Shown here one piece after another: positions 24,365-32,279 of a DNA stretch of 37,826 nucleotides. The position numbers were made by a program, and so were the translations under genes. The notes under the pieces are model-generated. The model was not told where the DNA came from, searched no databases, and was given only the letters and a program-made list of their open reading frames with translations. The DNA is taken from NCBI RefSeq assembly GCF_012843265.1, contig NZ_JABAIT010000030.1, forward strand, positions 1-37,826, read 5' to 3'. Positions within the stretch are counted from its first letter, which is position 1; each line of letters begins with the position of its first letter. Source of the stretch: Bacillus sp. DNRA2. Lineage in GTDB: Bacteria; Bacillota; Bacilli; Bacillales; Cytobacillaceae.

Positions 24365-24985
24365 TCAGTTAATACTCTGCTTAAATCTCTCAACAATCTC
24401 TTCTTTGGCTTTTAAGCGTCCATATCCTAAAGCATTATAATACTTGATATGTTTTTCGGTGGCCTCTATTGCTTTTTGAAACGCTCTTTCTCCAAAATCC
24501 TTTCTTATATTCTCCAAGAAATATGTAGTACCGTAATTACTCATAACTCTTTGATACTCTTTTCCGTCCATCATTGATAGAAAATCAGTAATATAATCTT
24601 GGGCTGAACCTGGATTCATACCTGTTGCATTAGAGATTGCCAGTTTTCCTTCCTGTCTGGACAGTTGTCCAAAATAAACTTTCTTTGCAATATTATAAGA
24701 TGTTTCAATCATCTCATTCGTGATTTTGGTGCTTGAAGAACTTTTAGATTTTCTATCTTTTCCCTCATTTTGAAGATTAACATCATTAATGTTCGGCACT
24801 GTAGAAGTGCTTTTCAAATCAGAATGATATTCTTTTGATGCTTTTGAAAAGCTTTCAGCAACGTACTGCTTCATGAACCGAGTGATGACATCTTTGGAAG
24901 TTTCCTTATTGAGCGTTAATGCAAGATGAAATTTTTCCGCTAAATCCTTATCAATCGAAAAGTCAATACTCTTCCCCTTTTCCAT
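24365..24985 (-). CDS. Ribbon-helix-helix-like protein with a C-terminal helical domain
   Basis: A 206-residue protein. Residues 1-50 (SIDFSIDKDLAEKFHLALTL...) resemble an RHH/Arc-type DNA-binding fold. A Ser/Lys-rich linker (about 60-90) follows. Residues 90-206 form a helical domain (GQLSRQEGKLAIS, MNPGSAQDYITDF, YYNALGYGRLKAKEEI) like the one found in front of HNH nucleases in some restriction enzymes, but no HNH motif is present. It may be a regulator or a nuclease partner that lost its catalytic part. It stands alone between the two duplicated units. The stretch 24986-25352 shows no gene. Confidence 0.5.
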   Translation of the reverse strand: MEKGKSIDFSIDKDLAEKFHLALTLNKETSKDVITRFMKQYVAESFSKASKEYHSDLKSTSTVPNINDVNLQNEGKDRKSKSSSSTKITNEMIETSYNIAKKVYFGQLSRQEGKLAISNATGMNPGSAQDYITDFLSMMDGKEYQRVMSNYGTTYFLENIRKDFGERAFQKAIEATEKHIKYYNALGYGRLKAKEEIVERFKQSIN

Positions 24986-25352
24986 ATATAAGCCTCCCCA
25001 TGGCTAAAAAAGTTATTCATCTATATCAATCATAAACTAGCTAATCGAATTTGATAATAACCTATAAACAATTTCAGTCTAAAGGTTGGTTTACATCAAA
25101 GGTTAAAACATGCCTCGTGAAAAGCACTTTGGAACTGCTATCGTTACAAGGAAAACGCCTACATCCAGAGAAAATAAACACTTGTAATTCAACCATTTCT
25201 CCCCGTTTAATAAAAGGAGATTTTTCGAGTCGTTTAAATATACTTAAATACTAATAATACAATGGGGTAAAAATGAAAATTGTCCAGAAATGCACCAATT
25301 TTAGCGATAAAATTATGATGTTTTGCTTAATATTTAAAATAATTTCTACTAA

Positions 25353-25589
25353 AGTTATAATTTTAATAAAATATATTTAGGAGAAATTCGAAACTTCCCA
25401 GTTGAAATACAAAATGCTGAAGAACATATGTATCATGCAAATAGCAATTTAGACTTTCATATCCACGCACCGGCCAATTCAGAGAAGACATTTAAATTTA
25501 CACCTAATAAATTCAGTACTTATCAAATTTATTGTTCTATACCAGGGCACAAAGAAAAAGGGATGGTTGGCTTTTTGATTATTACTTAA
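25353..25589 (+). pseudogene. Cupredoxin C-terminal remnant
   Basis: The plus-strand frame closed by a stop at 25350-25352 reads a plastocyanin-like C-terminus: HMYHANSNLDFHIHAPANSE, then TFKFTPNKFSTYQIYCSIPG and HKEKGMVGFLIIT, ending TAA at 25587-25589. The C-x4-H-x4-M copper ligands are complete (C in IYCSIPGH, then H, then M), but there is no start, signal peptide or ribosome binding site and the N-terminal half is missing. It lies directly upstream of duplication copy 2. Confidence 0.7.
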
Positions 25590-25656
25590 ATCGAAACGGG
25601 CTAAACGACCAAACTTCACTCCAAATTCCAAAGCTAACAATAAGCCAGAATAACAA

Positions 25657-25699
25657 TAAAAGGCATACTCAAAAGTAAAACTTTCGAGCATGCCTTTTT
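25657..25699. terminator. Bidirectional terminator after YdhK copy 2
   Basis: AAAAGGCATACTC / GAGCATGCCTTTTT; same structure as 22706-22748 with one mismatch. Confidence 0.75.
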
Positions 25700-25724
25700 G
25701 GATTAACGCCCCATTGCAATTTTT

Positions 25725-26276
25725 TTATTTTGCTTCAAGCTCACTTTCTGTCACCCATTTATGGTTTGTTACTTTTTCTCCATTTGTAGTCAGGGTAAAA
25801 TCGATCATATAGACGGTCGTTTTTTCAGCTGAATCTATTACTGCGGTTACACCATCCATCCCCTTCATGTGGTCGGCATCTATCTTTACTTCAGTTCCTG
25901 GCTGCAAAGGTTCCGTCCCAGCATCAACGATTTCTTCCTGAATAACCCATTTGTGATTTTCAACTTTTTCTCCACCATCTTTTGGAGTATAAGAAATGGT
26001 ATAGGCGATTGTATCGTAAGCACCAACAATGGTTGCTTCGGCGCCCTTCATTCCTTCCATATGACCTTCCTTAATATTAACCTTTTGACCGACTTTGTAG
26101 GTTGGGTTTTCTGCCTCTTCCAATCCCTTTGGCACTTCACTCGTTCCCGAATGATCCATCTTCATACTATGGCCTTGCATTGGTTGAGCTCCATTATCAT
26201 TATTTCCAGAACAAGCTGATAGGATAATTGCAGTAACGATTGAGACAATGCCAATCACTAATTTTTTGTTTTTCAT
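25725..26276 (-). CDS. YdhK-family lipoprotein with two DUF1541 repeats, copy 2
   Basis: A 183-residue paralogue of the protein at 22774. It has a lipobox ILSAC, the Met/His segment GHSMKMDHSG and the repeats EGHMEGMKGAEATI and ADHMKGMDGVTAVI. The second DUF1541 domain looks identical between copies; most differences are in the N-terminal linker. ATG 26276 follows GAGGTGATAA. Both copies are open, so both may be functional. Duplication of a metal-like lipoprotein could reflect dosage selection, or simply recombination at the selC repeats. Confidence 0.82.
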   Translation of the reverse strand: MKNKKLVIGIVSIVTAIILSACSGNNDNGAQPMQGHSMKMDHSGTSEVPKGLEEAENPTYKVGQKVNIKEGHMEGMKGAEATIVGAYDTIAYTISYTPKDGGEKVENHKWVIQEEIVDAGTEPLQPGTEVKIDADHMKGMDGVTAVIDSAEKTTVYMIDFTLTTNGEKVTNHKWVTESELEAK

Positions 26277-26400
26277 ATTTATCACCTCAAAGTTTTTCTT
26301 TTCCTTGAACATCATAATAAAAACATATGTAGATAATATGAATTTTCAAAAAGTAAATGACAAAAGTCACATTTTTATAAAAAACATCAAAAAATATTAA

Positions 26401-26451
26401 AAGGGATTTAAGCACGTTATGCTGACTCACAGCAAATAACTTAAATCCCTT
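26401..26451. terminator. Long-loop hairpin, copy 2
   Basis: AAGGGATTTAAG / CTTAAATCCCTT, 12-bp stem with a 27-nt loop, equivalent to 23453-23507. Confidence 0.5.
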
Positions 26452-26464
26452 AATTTGTATAGTT

Positions 26465-26526
26465 TGGCGGGACCGCGTGGGAATCGACCCCTCCTGACCT
26501 GGCACGTAGATCACAGTCGGTTTGAA
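26465..26526 (-). pseudogene. selC 3'-half remnant 2
   Basis: Equivalent to remnant 1. The acceptor 3' strand GCGGTCCCGCCA is identical to intact selC, but the T arm (GAGGGGTCGATTCCCAC) and variable arm carry changes that break pairing. The 5' side matches remnant 1 and not selC, so this copy arose by the 1.4-kb duplication and has drifted since. Confidence 0.72.
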
Positions 26527-26702
26527 AACTTGTCACCTCGTCTGACCTCAACCTTTATCCCAACACTTTTAAAATAAAACAGAAATAATCTTCTCTACTT
26601 AAGTCTAAACTTAATAAATTTTATAAGGAGAAGTCCGTCCGTTTTCAATATGAACCAAGAGCTAGAACCGTAAATTTATTTGACTGACAAGGAGGTCTTT
26701 AG

Positions 26703-27030
26703 ATGATCCAAGAGGTGCAAACACACTTCCATTCTTTTATAGTACATTTTCCAATAGCAATTATTAGTATTGCTACCTTCTATGATTTGTTTTGGATTTT
26801 GATCAAAAGAAAATTCACTCCGAAACAAGGGTATTGACTATGGCTACTGGGTTTCATTACGATGTGGATTGAGATTGGGACAGGTCCGGAAGATGACGCA
26901 GAGGGAATTTCAAACTTTTTTTCATCACATGAAAACATGGCCCTTCTTGCAACACTCATTACCTTTTTTGTGGTAGCAATTCGAACCTTGATGCTGTTAA
27001 AAAAGAAGGAACCCATAAAGACTATGTTAA
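26703..27030 (+). pseudogene. DUF2231 membrane protein copy 2, broken
   Basis: Starts like copy 1 (AAGGAGG, ATG at 26703) but codon 45, TGG in copy 1, is TGA here (26835-26837), and the gene is cut at 27030 so that the fourth helix and C-terminus are missing. The TGA replaces Trp with no Cys homologue nearby, so it is a nonsense mutation and not a selenocysteine site. Confidence 0.85.
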
Positions 27031-27036
27031 AAGCTA

Positions 27037-27069
27037 AAAACCGCACAAGTGAATTTCACTGTGCGGTAT
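27037..27069 (-). terminator. selC terminator
   Basis: On the minus strand ACCGCACA-GTGAA ... TTCAC-T-TGTGCGGT is followed by TTTTT, 17 nt after the CCA end of selC. Confidence 0.85.
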
Positions 27070-27085
27070 CAATTATATTATGTAT

Positions 27086-27182
27086 TGGCGGGACCGCGTG
27101 GGAATCGAACCCACCCAACCTGGCACGCAGGTCACAGACGGTTTTGAAGACCGCGGAGGACACCAGTACCCCATCCAGCCCC
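27086..27182 (-). tRNA. selC: tRNA-Sec (anticodon TCA)
   Basis: A 97-nt tRNA for selenocysteine with encoded CCA. The anticodon loop CTTCAAA on the stem GCGGT/ACCGT gives anticodon UCA, which reads UGA. The long acceptor (GGGGCTGG with CGGTCCC, including G-U pairs), six-pair D stem with the tight loop CTGG (GGGGTA/TGTCCT), extended variable arm (ACCTG/CAGGT) and T arm GTGGG-TTCGATT-CCCAC are all diagnostic of bacterial tRNA-Sec. A perfect terminator follows. Last acceptor pair G8-G looks mismatched. Its presence implies that the genome can decode UGA as selenocysteine, provided selA, selB and selD exist elsewhere. Confidence 0.92.
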
Positions 27183-27220
27183 GATAAATAGCTTTATATC
27201 AACGTTTTCATGCAGTACCT

Positions 27221-27273
27221 ACACGGTTTTTTCGTGAAGTTCCACACGGTTTTACACTTAATATCCACGGTTT
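27221..27273. repeat. Three CACGGTTT repeats upstream of selC
   Basis: ACACGGTTTT at 27221 and 27244 and CACGGTTT at 27266, spaced 22-23 bp. They lie just 5' of selC at the edge of the accessory island. Iteron-like spacing, purpose unknown. The rest of 27274-27513 is AT-rich with no gene seen. Confidence 0.45.
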
Positions 27274-27513
27274 CATTTTCCTATAATAATAAACATTTTT
27301 CAAGAAGTATTAGCCTTTAAAACCACAAATTTATATAATATCTTATCCTTAAATCTTAACTGAAACATTCTTTCCTTCTCACCACTAACAAGGTAAAAAA
27401 GTTAAATTTCAGACTGAATCTAATACTCTTATTCCGTAGCTAGCTGGATTTATTGATTATAAATCGAGGTCACCTAATTGTTAGCATAAATAATATTCCG
27501 GTATTCATAGTTC

Positions 27514-28299
27514 TTAGTGTGTACCTTCTAAATTTAGACTAAGCTTTATTTCCTGCCACTCTTGTTTAACTTCTCCATTTATTTTATGAAAAATCTTCGA
27601 ATCCTGCTTAACGCCCGAATATGCTTTTGCAGATTCATATTTAACAAAACAATCAAGTAATTTCACAGATAATATTTCATTATTCTCATTATTTCTTTGG
27701 CTATGGAACAAGAAAATATCATGCAAACAATTAAAGATTGTTTTGTTTCTAAAATGCAAAACTTCAAGTCTTACATAAGCAGGAATTAATGTGCCTGCAA
27801 ATAATGTTTGTGCAAGTATTGACACTAATTCAAGTTCAGTGGTTCTTATCAAAAGTGCCACAATAAATAAAGCGATAAAAGTCCCTACTTTAATTCTTTC
27901 CCGCTTTACCATTTCATGAGTTACTCTTTCAGCAAATAAGGAATTTTCAAATATATTTGCACCCAATTTTATAATTGAAGGTTCTAACTCATTGTTATAA
28001 TAACCATTAGTCCTTTCATTATCTAAAGCAACATCAAACGATTTGGTTAATAAATGAACCCTTCTTTTATCCTCAACTTCAGGAATTTTTAAAATACTTA
28101 AATAGTTATCAATCACAAAGTATCCTGTCGTAGTTAAAATAAAAACAAGTATCAATAGATTTTTAACAAATGAGTAATTTTCCACAAAAAATACTGCAAT
28201 TGATAAAGAAGCATTTATCCAAAATAGTGTACTAGTTGTTTTAACAAGTTTCTCAATAATATTATAATGCCTATCAAGGGAATCGTAACGTTCACTCAT
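27514..28299 (-). CDS. S-4TM-type pore-forming effector of a CBASS-like system
   Basis: About 261 residues with four hydrophobic segments in two pairs (about 26-43 and 48-66; 140-156 and 160-178), separated by a soluble region of roughly 70 residues, and a long cytoplasmic C-terminus. This matches the layout of S-4TM effectors paired with cyclic nucleotide synthases. It lies 13 bp after the nucleotidyltransferase gene. ATG 28299 follows GAGG by eight bases; a TTG six bases earlier is too close. Activation by a cyclic nucleotide would permeabilise the membrane and kill infected cells. The role is inferred from topology and partner, not from a conserved motif. Confidence 0.65.
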   Translation of the reverse strand: MSERYDSLDRHYNIIEKLVKTTSTLFWINASLSIAVFFVENYSFVKNLLILVFILTTTGYFVIDNYLSILKIPEVEDKRRVHLLTKSFDVALDNERTNGYYNNELEPSIIKLGANIFENSLFAERVTHEMVKRERIKVGTFIALFIVALLIRTTELELVSILAQTLFAGTLIPAYVRLEVLHFRNKTIFNCLHDIFLFHSQRNNENNEILSVKLLDCFVKYESAKAYSGVKQDSKIFHKINGEVKQEWQEIKLSLNLEGTH

Positions 28300-28312
28300 A
28301 AACAAACCTCAC

Positions 28313-29110
28313 TTAAATCTCCGGAAATAGCTTTTGAATTCGTTCTTTTGCTATATTATTAAAACCATTTTCTTCGTACCATTTTACTTCCTGAATAATT
28401 TCCTTTGCCTTTGCCAAACGTTCCTTATATTTTTGAGAATCATCATAACTAGGTATCAAACTATCAAAAGAGTTATAAATATATTCCTTCAAAGAAGACA
28501 ATCTTTTATAGTCGAATTTTGACACTAACCAGTTTTCTAATTCAAACGAATAAAAGTATCCGTCTAACTTGTTAGTATTCCAATACTTCATTAACCTAAT
28601 TAAAGGTTTTATTTTAGAATTGTTATAAACATTTACTCTTGTTAGTTTTTCATTGAACCCCAATGGGTCGGTTGGCATCCATTGGGTTAAGATATTACGT
28701 TTGGATGGTATAGATAGTTTTCCCCAACTATCCTGTATAGCCGGCACCAACTCGAACTTAATGTGATTTAACTGTAAAACCATTGTTGGACTATCTTTAT
28801 AAATTTCAGAACTCTGATAGTATACGTACATAAAGTCTTTCAGATATCTTAACAATGTCTCAGGTGTATAACTATTTGGATTCTTAAACACTACCATATA
28901 ATCTATATCTGAACCTGAATCAACTCTCCGTGGTAGAATAGTCCCTCTCGTACTTGAACCAAATTGAAAATGGTTGTGTAATTCTCCGTTATCAAAATAG
29001 TAGTACAGACGTTTTGATAACGTTGATATTGAAGTTTGTATATTCCCGTTTTCTGTTGATGACAAGACTAGATTACTAGCAAGGTTGGTTAAGTAATTAT
29101 TCACCGACAC
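28313..29110 (-). CDS. CD-NTase-like nucleotidyltransferase (CBASS-like synthase)
   Basis: A 265-residue SMODS/CD-NTase-like enzyme. It has the nucleotidyltransferase signature GSSTRGT (51-57) and D-x-D in SGSDIDYMVVF (D68, D70), with a third acidic residue in HIKFELVPA (E120). A helical C-terminal half follows. Such enzymes make cyclic di- or trinucleotides after phage infection. GTG start with GGGGTGG five bases upstream. It forms a tight two-gene unit with the downstream 4TM effector, i.e. a type I CBASS without ancillary genes. A tRNA-nucleotidyltransferase-like toxin is the alternative reading. Confidence 0.78.
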   Translation of the reverse strand: MSVNNYLTNLASNLVLSSTENGNIQTSISTLSKRLYYYFDNGELHNHFQFGSSTRGTILPRRVDSGSDIDYMVVFKNPNSYTPETLLRYLKDFMYVYYQSSEIYKDSPTMVLQLNHIKFELVPAIQDSWGKLSIPSKRNILTQWMPTDPLGFNEKLTRVNVYNNSKIKPLIRLMKYWNTNKLDGYFYSFELENWLVSKFDYKRLSSLKEYIYNSFDSLIPSYDDSQKYKERLAKAKEIIQEVKWYEENGFNNIAKERIQKLFPEI

Positions 29111-29274
29111 ATTTCCACCCCATAAAATTTCATCTCATATATTTATTATATATTGTTATTTTATGTAATTTAACCATAAAATTTGTCATTTTACATAAAT
29201 CAAGGAAATCCCTTTATACTAAATAGGGTATAATTATTGTAATGACTTATTGAGAAAGTGAGGGTTATGTTTGA

Positions 29275-29934
29275 ATGATAATAAAGACTATTGGAATAAT
29301 ATTGGGATTAATTTTTATAGGAGTTGTTAAGGAGTTTAACAGTTTAAAACGATTATCCCAGGACATTGAATTTTTAAGTCAATACAATAATAATTATGTT
29401 AAATATTGTAATTTATATTTAGGCAAAAACATAAAATCTCCACAGGAATCTGAATTATTTATGAAACTAATTAGTGATGCACCAAAAGCCCAAAGGTTAC
29501 TTTTAAGCAACGGATTAATAGACTATCAACCAGCAGGGGCAGGATATATAATAAAGAACTACGCTGTATTAGTTAATACCATTCAATCTATAAGAAATCC
29601 CATTTTATTATCTGAAGAAATAAATTGGATAAATAATATGTTAGTAATGCAAGGTTCACTGTATAATGAACTTTTTGAGGATATTAAAAGAGGAATCCGT
29701 AATCCCCTTATCTTACTAAGGGAAGGGGTGCAATTTATTGTCTCTCTTCCTATAACTCTTCTTTATTGGACTGGATTAATACAGTATTCTACTCAATATA
29801 AACTAACAAACAATATTTTTTTTAAAACGTTAAGTTTCTTGATTATTATCATCGGATTTATTTCTTCAATTTTCACTATCGCTTTAGGTTGGGAACAATT
29901 CAAAGAAATGGTATTTAATTACTTACATTTGTAA
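29275..29934 (+). CDS. Hypothetical membrane protein
   Basis: A 219-residue protein with an N-terminal membrane helix (1-18), a soluble middle with charged helices, and two C-terminal hydrophobic segments (about 153-168 and 184-205). No family recognised. It is divergent from the CBASS-like pair. A TATAAT (29229-29234) and AGGG 10 bases before the ATG support expression. It ends in a strong terminator. Being in a defence-like island it could be another effector, but nothing in the sequence shows this. Confidence 0.6.
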   Translation: MIIKTIGIILGLIFIGVVKEFNSLKRLSQDIEFLSQYNNNYVKYCNLYLGKNIKSPQESELFMKLISDAPKAQRLLLSNGLIDYQPAGAGYIIKNYAVLVNTIQSIRNPILLSEEINWINNMLVMQGSLYNELFEDIKRGIRNPLILLREGVQFIVSLPITLLYWTGLIQYSTQYKLTNNIFFKTLSFLIIIIGFISSIFTIALGWEQFKEMVFNYLHL

Positions 29935-29939
29935 AAATA

Positions 29940-29974
29940 GAACGGACGTTACCAATAATGATAACGTCCGTTTT
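29940..29974. terminator. Bidirectional terminator
   Basis: AACGGACGTTA / TAACGTCCGTT with a 10-nt loop and T/A tails lies between the convergent genes at 29275 and 29979. Confidence 0.88.
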
Positions 29975-29978
29975 AATA

Positions 29979-30185
29979 TTATGCCCCTTCATTTTCCATA
30001 ACGGTAAAGTATTGTACGTTTGATTTAACGAGTACTAAATTTTCGGATAATGCTAATAGAGGACTTTCACCGCCATCCTCAAAAAGGTTTTTTATTTTGT
30101 TCCTAGCACGAATAAGAGAAGATTCCTCTAATAAGTGTCCAATTTCACCGTTAATTAAGTAGAACGTTACTTTATATTGTTTCAA
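29979..30185 (-). CDS. Small hypothetical protein
   Basis: A 68-residue soluble protein (KQYKVTFYLINGEIGHLLEE...) of alternating beta-like and charged helical segments. TTG start preceded by the strong GAGAGGTGGTG. Small proteins of this kind occur in Firmicutes mobile elements; I do not recognise a function. It is 52 bp downstream of the HEPN-like gene in the same orientation. Confidence 0.55.
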   Translation of the reverse strand: MKQYKVTFYLINGEIGHLLEESSLIRARNKIKNLFEDGGESPLLALSENLVLVKSNVQYFTVMENEGA

Positions 30186-30237
30186 TTTCGTTCACCACCT
30201 CTCAATTAACAATAGTGAATTAAAGTATATTATTAGA

Positions 30238-31017
30238 CTATTGTATCTTCTGTTGTCCTTGTTCCCATGATTTCAACCTATACATAAGCCCGATTTGTTC
30301 ACCAATTCCCATCGATTTAACAGTGTAATCCTTTGGCATAATCCAGTTTATTAAATTATTAAAGTACTCATAGAAGAAAACATCAAACTGAATTAGTTTT
30401 TCTTTCCACTCAGATAAATCAACTTCTTCTCGATTTATCATTCTTAAACGGGAACCATTTAAGTTTATCGGCAAAAACTCATCATTCTCTCCAAGACCAT
30501 CAATATAGAATGTACCACGATGTTTCAAATAATTATAAATTTCCCTAATTTCTTTAGTCTTTTGGTCATTAAAAAAATCAAAAACATATTTAGATAGTTT
30601 TTTTTGATTATGGAACCACAATTGCAACCTTAGATTTTGTTCATTACATTCCTTTGATAATTGTTCATATCTCTTTTTGTCTTGAAGTACTCCATAATCC
30701 TTATCCCCGAAATAAAAATAAAGAACCTGCCATGAAAGGTCAATACTATAATTATAATAGGCTAGTGAATCAAAAAGAAATTTAGACTTAATAAATTGTT
30801 TATGCAAATAATCATCTTTTCCTATAAGTTGTCCATAATTATCAACATTCATATAATCAATGGAAACTCTAGCATTTGATATTTGATAATAAACATCAAC
30901 AATCTTTACACTAGCTGTTATTACATTAGGTAAATACTTAGAGTATTGAACTATCCACGGATTATAATTTAACCAATTTGATATATCAACCTTTTCCCTT
31001 AATTCTGTAACGTCCAA
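30238..31017 (-). CDS. Helical protein, possible Cthe_2314-type HEPN domain
   Basis: A 259-residue, aromatic-rich, mostly helical protein. The segment REIYNYLKHRGTFYID (about 157-172) resembles the Asn/His core of Cthe_2314-like HEPN proteins, where a polar-x4-His motif can serve as an RNase centre. The exact R-x4-H spacing is not clear, so catalysis is doubtful. TTG start with AGGAGG six to eight bases upstream. HEPN proteins are common in defence islands, which fits the neighbourhood; the assignment is tentative. Confidence 0.45.
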   Translation of the reverse strand: MDVTELREKVDISNWLNYNPWIVQYSKYLPNVITASVKIVDVYYQISNARVSIDYMNVDNYGQLIGKDDYLHKQFIKSKFLFDSLAYYNYSIDLSWQVLYFYFGDKDYGVLQDKKRYEQLSKECNEQNLRLQLWFHNQKKLSKYVFDFFNDQKTKEIREIYNYLKHRGTFYIDGLGENDEFLPINLNGSRLRMINREEVDLSEWKEKLIQFDVFFYEYFNNLINWIMPKDYTVKSMGIGEQIGLMYRLKSWEQGQQKIQ

Positions 31018-31713
31018 TTAAAAATCCTCCTAGTGGCAATTCCTCATTTTATTATACAATGTAAATAATTAGAAAATAAGTGTTTTTGTATAGCAGATTC
31101 AATGTGCGTCATTATTTAGAAAAATTGATACAAGGTTTTGCATTTAATTTTCCTAGTAATTTTGACGAAGAACTTCAACCATGTGAAAAAAGAAAAAGGA
31201 ATCGAAACATTTATGTTGATGCCCATTTGTAAAAATAAACAGTAAAGTGGAAATGAAAAAGAAATCCGCATCCTATAATGCTATTGTTCAAGTAATGGAA
31301 TATTATTTACCTATTAATGATAGTGGATATATGATTGTTAAATTATGCTTGTTAGCTAACTACTTTCAAAAAGTATGATTAAACGCATTGGATTGCGATT
31401 CATATTTCCCAAAACATTATTAAGGTATACAATATAACAAAATTAGGGTTTTTATCTGTTTATCATTCCGTTAAAACTAATTCTTTGGGAACATGGTGTT
31501 ATTCACGCTTCCCATCTCCTACTCATTTCCACTTTTCAAAAGGTTGCTTTTCTCCTGATTGTGCAAGTTCAACAATAAATTACCTCCATATTTCTAAAAA
31601 GTTCTTTTAATTAAATAAAAGGACTCCATCCAAAAACTATCCTTTAAAATTTGATATTGTAAGCAATTGGCTTAGATTCTTATACTAAACCTATTATGAA
31701 ATAGGTGATAGTC
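31018..31713. other. Decayed region without an intact gene
   Basis: Plus-strand frames of 40-75 codons without proper starts are seen, one ending at about 31230 (with HYLEKLIQGFAFNFPSNF) and one ending at about 31610 (with KLGFLSVYHSVKTNSLGTW). A 39-codon frame with an ATG (KKKSASYNAIVQVMEYYLP) lies between. They read like pieces of broken genes, but I cannot name a family. No terminator or RNA is evident apart from the ribosome binding site of the next gene. Confidence 0.4.
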
Positions 31714-32124
31714 ATGAATGATAAGGTAGTAAATATCCACATTAAAGTCAAATATAATTACAGAATTTATCGTGGAATTGGAATAATCATATTGGAACAT
31801 AGAGGAAGGATAAAAGAAACCCATTTCTGTACTCTTGAAAGGACGTGTAATCGTGCAATCATCGTAGCAGCAATAAATGCCTTTGAATTTTTAAAAGAAC
31901 CTTGTAAGGTTAATCTATATCTTCAAACAAACATCGGTTTTAAGTTTTTAAATAACAATAAAAATTGGAGAAATAGAGATTTAGGTAAACAACTTATAAA
32001 TGTTATAAATCAAGGAAATCACAAGGTAAATCCTATTGATAGTTCATTCCACGATGCAGGGAAAATTTATCAATCATCTTTAGAAAGAAGACTTTATAGA
32101 TTTTATGATATTTTTTCAGTTTAA
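31714..32124 (+). CDS. RNase H-like protein with degenerate active site
   Basis: A 136-residue protein resembling the RNase HI fold: an N-terminal hairpin (RGIGIIILEHRGRIKE), the helix CNRAIIVAAINAFEFL where active enzymes have NRMELMAAI-like sequence, the strand VNLYLQTNIGF for the usual LYTDSQYV, and KNWRNRDLGKQL for the W-NRDLW segment. The catalytic Glu (here Ile) and second Asp (here Gln) are gone, so it should not cut RNA. ATG 31714 follows AGGTGA; a GTG nine bases earlier is less likely. It may bind RNA:DNA hybrids or be a drifting remnant. Confidence 0.5.
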   Translation: MNDKVVNIHIKVKYNYRIYRGIGIIILEHRGRIKETHFCTLERTCNRAIIVAAINAFEFLKEPCKVNLYLQTNIGFKFLNNNKNWRNRDLGKQLINVINQGNHKVNPIDSSFHDAGKIYQSSLERRLYRFYDIFSV

Positions 32125-32279
32125 ATTTATCATGCAAAAACAATATATCTCCACTCCTTCCTAATTTATTTTTTTATTAAAAATAGTTCACTTTTGAAAT
32201 TACACAGGAAAATATTTCTATTATATAAACGATATAGTATTATTAAAATATAATATTTAAAGTTTCAGGAGTGAAATAT

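Larger units (their letters stand above)
25657..27030. repeat. Copy 2 of the 1.4-kb direct duplication, truncated
   Basis: Same order as 22706-24089. Identity stops at 27030 in the middle of the DUF2231 frame, where the selC terminator sequence begins. The junction marks a recombination event beside the tRNA gene. Confidence 0.85.

Noticed and set aside
26835-26837. In-frame TGA in DUF2231 copy 2 as a second selenocysteine codon
   Set aside because: The intact copy has TGG (Trp) here, there is no Cys homologue or redox motif, and the gene is also truncated; it is a nonsense mutation.
31018-31713. Possible ComK-like or replication-protein pseudogene
   Set aside because: Short frames gave no convincing motif match; reported only as a decayed region.
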